Notes under the pieces: generated by a model
What the model was told of the DNA's origin: nothing
The model's database searches: none
The model's input: the letters and a program-made list of their open reading frames with translations, nothing else
Part shown: positions 5,304-9,408 of the stretch, piece by piece
How positions within the stretch are numbered: the stretch's first letter is position 1
Layout: every line of letters begins with the position of its first letter
Program-made: the position numbers and the translations under genes
Origin: an uncultured Coriobacteriaceae bacterium
GTDB lineage: Bacteria > Actinomycetota > Coriobacteriia > Coriobacteriales > Atopobiaceae
Reading direction: 5' to 3'
DNA length: 9,408 nt
NCBI GenBank assembly: GCA_902772085.1
Contig: CACXZL010000176.1
Location: forward strand, 1 to 9,408

Positions 5304-7359
5304 GCTCTCGCTCAAAAACATCCAGCACGGCCTGCGCGACTTTGCAATATACTTCTTCACGCTGACTGTCGCCGTTGCCATCTTCTACGTGTTCAATGCC
5401 GTTGGCGGCCAGACGGCTGCCATCAACATGTCACAGATGGGCACGGAGGCATCATCGCTGCTTTCCCAGACGCTCGCGACGATCAGCGTCTTCGTGGCTG
5501 TCGTTCTCGGTCTGCTCATCGTCTATGCCAGTCGCTTCCTCATGAAGCGTCGTCACAGGGAGTTCGCGCTCTACATGATGCTCGGCATGAGCCAGCGCAG
5601 GATCTCTGCGATGCTCGTCTCGGAGACCTTCCTAACAGGACTTGCGTCTCTTGGCGTGGGCTTGGTGGTGGGCGTTGGTCTCTCGCAGCTGATGAGCGCA
5701 CTGGTGGCAAGCATGTTTGAGGCTGACATGTCAGCCTTTCAGTTCACCGTGTCCAGTGCGTCCATCGTCAGGACCATCGTCAGCTTCGCCATCATGTACC
5801 TGGTCGTGATGCTGCTCAACACGCGGGCAGTCACCCGCATGAAGCTCATCGACCTCATGTCCTCGGGTAAGAAGACCGAGCAGGTCAAGGTGAAAAACCC
5901 CATCCTGTGCACCGTCGTATTCCTGATCGCCGCTGCCATCCTTGCCTTTGCCTACCATCTGGTCATTAGCGACTTTGACGACACCTTCAGCAACATGGGC
6001 ATTGCCACTCTCATGGGGTGCATCGGCACGCTGCTGCTCTTCTGGTCGGTCGCAGGGTTCTTCCTGAAGATCGCCCTGTCGATGAGAGAGCACTACCTCA
6101 CGGGCCTGAACGCTTTCACCGTGCGCCAGATCGCCAGCAAGATCAACACGGTCGTCTTCTCGATGTCGGTCATCTGCATCATGCTGTTCTTCACCATCAC
6201 GATGATGTCGAGCGCCTTCGCGCTGCGCAACGGAATGATGGAAAACGTGAGAACGCGCTGTCCCGCCGATTTCGAGACGTCGAGCGCACAGATGCTCTCT
6301 TCCATTGCCGAGGGCAAGGGTCCCGCGCACGACGACGTGGTCGAGCACTATGCACGCTATGGCTACGATGTGATGGCTCCCCTGGGCGAGTACGTGCACT
6401 TCCACAGCTACTATGACCAGGACGTCACCCTGTACAAGGCCGGCGAATCTGCGACAGAGTCCGAGATGGTTCCTGCGCCGACATCCCCTCGCGCGATGAC
6501 GAATCCCTTCTCCACCATCGTGCGTCTGTCCGACTACAATCAGCTCATGGATCTCTATGGCAGGGACCGTCTCGAGCTGTCGGACGGGGAGTATGCCGTC
6601 GTCTGCGACCTCGAGGCCTCCCAGAGGGAGCTCGACGTCCTGCTCGCGGGCGGCGTGGACGCAAAGGTGTTCGGCCAGGTGCTGAAGTCGCGCTATGACA
6701 AGTCGCAGGACGGCTTCATCAAGAATGGCCCGATGCGCCAGAACGAGGGCTTCGTCGTCGTGCCCGACGGCGTGGTCGACGAGAGCTGCGCCGCCACGGA
6801 CTACCTGATCGGCAACTACAACGAGGAGGCGATGGCCCATCTTGACGAGACTGAGAAGATGGTCCAGGAGCAGCTGCTGGCGGTCGACCGTGTGAGCGAC
6901 CCCGTAAATGCCGACGACAGCGAATTCTGGGTGAAGTCTATGACCAAGGCCAGCGCCGTCAACTCGGCGATCGTGTCCGGCGCGATGATGACCTTTGTCT
7001 GCCTGTACTTGGGTGTCGTGTTCCTCGTGGCCAGCGGTGCCATCCTCGCGCTGCGGACGCTCTCTGACAGCGTGGACAGCGTCGCCCGCTACGACACCCT
7101 TCGCAAGATCGGCGTGGACGAGGGCGACATCAGCCGCTCACTCTTCAAGCAGACGGGCTTCTTCTTCCTGCTGCCGCTGCTCGTGGCCTGCTTTCACTCG
7201 ATCTTTGGCATCAAGATGATGCTGCCCGTGCTCGGTGCCATCGGCATCCAACACGTATGGGGCTCGATCGCCATCACCTGCGTGGTCATCCTTGCCATCT
7301 ACGGCGGCTACTTCCTGATGAGCTTCATCGGCGGCAAGCGCATCATCCACGGCAAGTAG
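5293..7359 (+). CDS. FtsX-domain ABC permease, BceB-like, with large extracellular domain
   Basis: A 688-residue membrane protein, close to the usual BceB length (about 650). Ten TM helices can be read at roughly 17-36, 56-80, 105-130, 158-178, 199-222, 233-258, 283-310, 560-585, 622-640 and 656-680. Between helices 7 and 8 lies a soluble domain of about 250 residues (312-558), the place where BceB-type permeases contact antimicrobial peptide-lipid complexes. FtsX signatures flank helix 2 (RFLMKRRHREFALYMMLGMS) and recur before helix 9 (YDTLRKIGVDEGDI). The start is the ATG at 5293, with GGAGGTGA (5277-5284) eight bases upstream. The open frame extends further to a TTG at 5263, which lacks such an SD. 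The pair with the ATPase gives a Bce-like resistance and sensing transporter. The peptide ligand cannot be told from sequence. Confidence 0.93.
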   Translation: MLVRLSLKNIQHGLRDFAIYFFTLTVAVAIFYVFNAVGGQTAAINMSQMGTEASSLLSQTLATISVFVAVVLGLLIVYASRFLMKRRHREFALYMMLGMSQRRISAMLVSETFLTGLASLGVGLVVGVGLSQLMSALVASMFEADMSAFQFTVSSASIVRTIVSFAIMYLVVMLLNTRAVTRMKLIDLMSSGKKTEQVKVKNPILCTVVFLIAAAILAFAYHLVISDFDDTFSNMGIATLMGCIGTLLLFWSVAGFFLKIALSMREHYLTGLNAFTVRQIASKINTVVFSMSVICIMLFFTITMMSSAFALRNGMMENVRTRCPADFETSSAQMLSSIAEGKGPAHDDVVEHYARYGYDVMAPLGEYVHFHSYYDQDVTLYKAGESATESEMVPAPTSPRAMTNPFSTIVRLSDYNQLMDLYGRDRLELSDGEYAVVCDLEASQRELDVLLAGGVDAKVFGQVLKSRYDKSQDGFIKNGPMRQNEGFVVVPDGVVDESCAATDYLIGNYNEEAMAHLDETEKMVQEQLLAVDRVSDPVNADDSEFWVKSMTKASAVNSAIVSGAMMTFVCLYLGVVFLVASGAILALRTLSDSVDSVARYDTLRKIGVDEGDISRSLFKQTGFFFLLPLLVACFHSIFGIKMMLPVLGAIGIQHVWGSIAITCVVILAIYGGYFLMSFIGGKRIIHGK

Positions 7360-7373
7360 GCTGATCCGCTAAA

Positions 7374-7413
7374 AAAGTGGCCCTTGGGAAGCTGTCTCCT
7401 CGAGGGCCACTTT
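7374..7413 (-). terminator. Rho-independent terminator shared by the convergent operons
   Basis: Two 11-bp arms pair perfectly: AAAGTGGCCCT (7374-7384) and AGGGCCACTTT (7403-7413), with an 18-base loop. Read on the minus strand the hairpin is followed by a run of six T (7371-7376 complement), a textbook terminator for the GGDEF gene. On the plus strand only TTTA follows, but the A-rich 5' side lengthens the stem base, so it can also stop the permease transcript 14 bp after its stop codon. Confidence 0.85.
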
Positions 7414-7436
7414 ACCGCTGGGGGTATCCCAGTGGT
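7414..7436. repeat. Second hairpin next to the terminator
   Basis: ACCGCTGGG (7414-7422) and CCCAGTGGT (7428-7436) pair over nine positions with one G-T wobble and a 5-base loop (GGTAT). On the minus strand it lies between the GGDEF stop (7466) and the main terminator, so minus transcripts would carry two hairpins in tandem. It may protect the 3' end or act as a back-up. No T-run adjoins it on the minus strand. Confidence 0.5.
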
Positions 7437-7465
7437 TAACGAGGTGATTTTTTCTGTGAGTTATA

Positions 7466-8893
7466 CTACCGCCACTTCTCCACTACCTCTGCCTCTGCGT
7501 CGGCGGTGCGTGGCTCGTCGAGAAGCATGGCGCCCTCTCCGTAGAAGAAGACGCTGTTTGACCGCGTCTTCTTCGCCTGGTGCAGGGCGTCGCTTGCGGC
7601 GTCGTAGATGTCTTGGTCGTCCATGCCCTCGGTGCTGAAGGCCGCTCCCACGGAAAGCGTGACTGCTGGCAGATTCGATGAGTCGTCGCCGAGGATGGAG
7701 TGCACGAGCTCGATCTTGTGCAGTATGGTGAAGCGCAGCTCGGTGTTCATGTTTGTCATGATCACGGCGAAGCGGTCTCCATTCAGCCGACAGGGGAAGT
7801 CGGTGGAGCGGAAGGCCGCGGTGAGCGCCTCGGCTAGCTTGATTAGCACGGCGTCGCCCGTATCATGGCCGTAGACCGTATTGAAGTCGCGGAAGTTGTC
7901 GATGTCGATGAGCAGGAGCGCGACGTTTCGTGTGTGGGTGGCGAGGAAACTGTCGTATCCCGCGCGGTTGCTGATGCCCGTGAGTGGGTCCTGCTCGGCG
8001 TGCTGGCGAAGCTGCCTGATGCGCTTGTTGTTGTCCTCGTAGATCGTGTTGTAGGCGTTGGCCAGGTAATGCAACTCGTAGGCGCCGTCGGGCTCGAGGG
8101 GCTCGCCTCCCTGCAACCGTTCCACATAGTGGCCCAGAGGCTTGAGGATGTACATGAAGAGCGCAAGAACAAACACCATGACGATGCACAACAGCAACGC
8201 GACCGCGATGCGCAGCAGAAACAGAAGGGTCTGCATCGCGCTTCTGCTTTGTTCGAGTTCGGCATCGAGCTGCTCAAGAAGGGCCGACAAGCTCTCTTCG
8301 ACGTCCTTCATGATGCGTGCCTTCGCTGCGTCGTACGTATCGCTTAGCAGGAGTTCCTCCGCGGCTTGGAGCTTGGCGTCCTTGTCGAGCTCCGAGCGAG
8401 ACATGTCCAGAGGAGCCTCCGCGACCTCTTTGGGAGCGTCCTCGATGCCGTAGTAGTCGCAAGCAAGGCGCATGGCAGCCAGTTCGCTCTGAGCCAGTTC
8501 GTTGGAAGTCGCGAAGGCCTTTTCGAGCGCATCCACGGCCCCGAGGTCTGCTGCGAGGTTTGCCTTGAGCACCCCGACTGCGTTGCCGCGTCGGTTCGAC
8601 GAGGAGAGTTCGCTCACGTAGTTGTCCATGCACTCCCGTCGTCCCGCCGTCACAAAGAGGCGTGCGTTGGTCGTGAGATAGTCGGATGCATCCTGCAGGC
8701 TGTTTATGGCCTGGCTGCACTCGACGTATCTCTTCTCGGCCATCGTGGCGGACGTCTGGGCGTCGGCTATATAGCCTGCCAGCACAAACGCGAAGAACGC
8801 GAATGCCACGGCAATCACAGTGGTAACGATACCGACGATGCGGATGCTTACGCCGCCACTCTTCTTCGCTTCTTTCATCTGCTCATCATTCAT
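7466..8893 (-). CDS. Membrane-anchored GGDEF-domain protein with degenerate active site
   Basis: A 475-residue protein. A cytoplasmic N-terminus is followed by TM1 (about 19-42), an extracytoplasmic, mostly helical region (about 43-220, rich in Ala, Glu and Leu), TM2 (about 222-250), and a HAMP-like helical linker (YILKPL..YVERLQGG). The GGDEF domain starts at DPLTGISNR (Asp302). Metal-site and other conserved segments are present (LLIDIDNFRDFN, YGHDTGD, LSVGAA). The signature is NGDRF (371-375) instead of GG(D/E)EF, losing the first Gly and the Glu, so cyclase activity is doubtful. RSTD (362-365) lies exactly five residues upstream, the spacing of the inhibitory c-di-GMP-binding I-site. I chose the ATG at 8893 because GGTGG (8899-8903) lies five bases upstream; the GTG at 8902 is an alternative. 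It starts 16 bp after the HD-GYP gene, so the two form an operon. Confidence 0.9.
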   Translation of the reverse strand: MNDEQMKEAKKSGGVSIRIVGIVTTVIAVAFAFFAFVLAGYIADAQTSATMAEKRYVECSQAINSLQDASDYLTTNARLFVTAGRRECMDNYVSELSSSNRRGNAVGVLKANLAADLGAVDALEKAFATSNELAQSELAAMRLACDYYGIEDAPKEVAEAPLDMSRSELDKDAKLQAAEELLLSDTYDAAKARIMKDVEESLSALLEQLDAELEQSRSAMQTLLFLLRIAVALLLCIVMVFVLALFMYILKPLGHYVERLQGGEPLEPDGAYELHYLANAYNTIYEDNNKRIRQLRQHAEQDPLTGISNRAGYDSFLATHTRNVALLLIDIDNFRDFNTVYGHDTGDAVLIKLAEALTAAFRSTDFPCRLNGDRFAVIMTNMNTELRFTILHKIELVHSILGDDSSNLPAVTLSVGAAFSTEGMDDQDIYDAASDALHQAKKTRSNSVFFYGEGAMLLDEPRTADAEAEVVEKWR

Positions 8894-8909
8894 GATAACC
8901 ACCGTTTCG

Positions 8910-9408
8910 TTACTCGGCGTCCTTGCGGGACTCGTGTGTCTGCTCCTGCTTTTCGTCGGCGGCTTTGGCCTGCGCGGCCGCCGCTTCTTCTGCTTGCCTT
9001 CTCTTGGTTTCCTCCACGACCGCGCACGCCTTGTCCTTTGCGTGGAGGAACGCGCGCGCGACCTGTGGGTCGAAGTGAGTGCCGATGCCCTCTTCTATGA
9101 TCGCGAAAGCCTTCTCGACGGGGAAGCCCTCCTTGTAGCTTCGCTTGGACACGAGCGCGTCGAAGACGTCGGCAACCGCCATGATGCGTGCCGAGAGGGG
9201 AATCTCCTCCCCTGCTAGGCCATACGGATATCCCGTTCCGTCCCACTTCTCGTGGTGATAGGCTGCCAGACGCTGTGCCTCGTCCAGGTAGGACGATTCC
9301 GAGACGGCGCTCTTAGCCTTCTCCAGAATCTCTTGGCCCGCGATCGTGTGGCTCTTCATGATGACAAACTCTTCTTCGGTCAAGCGTCCGGGCTTGTTGA
9401 GGATCACG
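8910..9408 (-). CDS. HD-GYP domain protein, C-terminal part (runs off window)
   Basis: The 3' end of a gene whose start lies beyond the right edge; 165 codons are visible. The reading VILNKPGRLTEEEF..MKSH, then AAYHHEKWDGTGYP and GEEIPLSARIMAVADVFDAL, is the classic second half of an HD-GYP phosphodiesterase domain. That family hydrolyses c-di-GMP (or cGAMP in some members) with a two- or three-metal centre. The HHEKWDGTGYP motif is intact; the HD pair proper lies outside the window and cannot be checked. After the domain (GTHFDPQVARAFL) comes a tail of about 45 residues rich in Ala, Glu, Lys and Gln (EEAAAAQAKAADEKQEQ) that is probably a coiled coil or flexible. The N-terminal sensory part is unknown. 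It lies directly upstream of the degenerate GGDEF gene. Confidence 0.93.
   Translation of the reverse strand, partial: VILNKPGRLTEEEFVIMKSHTIAGQEILEKAKSAVSESSYLDEAQRLAAYHHEKWDGTGYPYGLAGEEIPLSARIMAVADVFDALVSKRSYKEGFPVEKAFAIIEEGIGTHFDPQVARAFLHAKDKACAVVEETKRRQAEEAAAAQAKAADEKQEQTHESRKDAE

Noticed and set aside
5731..6840. Long minus-strand open frame (369 codons) opposite the permease gene
   Set aside because: It is a His/Asp/Val-rich shadow of the permease codons, typical for the antisense of high-GC genes, with no SD or recognisable domain.
7865..9100. Long plus-strand open frames opposite the GGDEF and HD-GYP genes
   Set aside because: They are antisense shadows of well-supported minus-strand genes and show no motif of their own.

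Overview
The window is GC-rich bacterial chromosomal DNA. Strong Shine-Dalgarno (SD) sites, a Bce-type antimicrobial-peptide sensing and export module, a lipoprotein signal, and GGDEF and HD-GYP proteins together suggest a high-GC Gram-positive. A Coriobacteriia member (Olsenella/Atopobiaceae-like) is my best guess. This is inference from style and gene content; no marker gene in the window settles it.

Left part (1-2139) is an accessory, partly decayed region. The 5' end of a MerR-family regulator leaves the window on the minus strand, preceded by a promoter with the 19-bp spacer typical of MerR control. A divergent, intact serine recombinase of the resolvase/invertase type follows on the plus strand. 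Next come a small minus-strand hypothetical ORF, which may be a truncated C-terminal fragment, and a lipoprotein alpha/beta hydrolase that is a pseudogene. The hydrolase ORF frameshifts just before the catalytic-His motif, which survives in another frame. About 580 bp without a convincing gene follows (2140-2718).

Central part (2719-7359) is a complete four-gene Bce-like module, all on the plus strand. It has an OmpR-family response regulator, a small two-TM histidine kinase (ATGA overlap), a 141-bp gap with a possible second promoter, an ABC ATPase, and a 10-TM FtsX-type permease with a large extracellular domain (11-bp overlap). In such systems transporter and kinase together sense peptide antibiotics that act on lipid-linked cell-wall precursors, and the regulator induces the transporter. 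The kinase here has Tyr where the N-box Asn is expected, which is unusual.

Right part (7374-9408) is a minus-strand pair. An HD-GYP protein, cut by the window edge, lies upstream of a membrane-anchored GGDEF protein. The GGDEF signature is degenerate (NGDRF), but an RxxD motif sits at the exact I-site spacing, so it may bind c-di-GMP rather than make it. The pair ends at a strong hairpin terminator (7374-7413) that it shares, back to back, with the Bce module.

I found no CRISPR array, tRNA, rRNA or complete insertion sequence. I do not claim a wholly new system. The best leads are the degenerate GGDEF protein encoded next to an HD-GYP protein, the N-box change in the kinase, and the MerR-type promoter and paired dyads around the recombinase.
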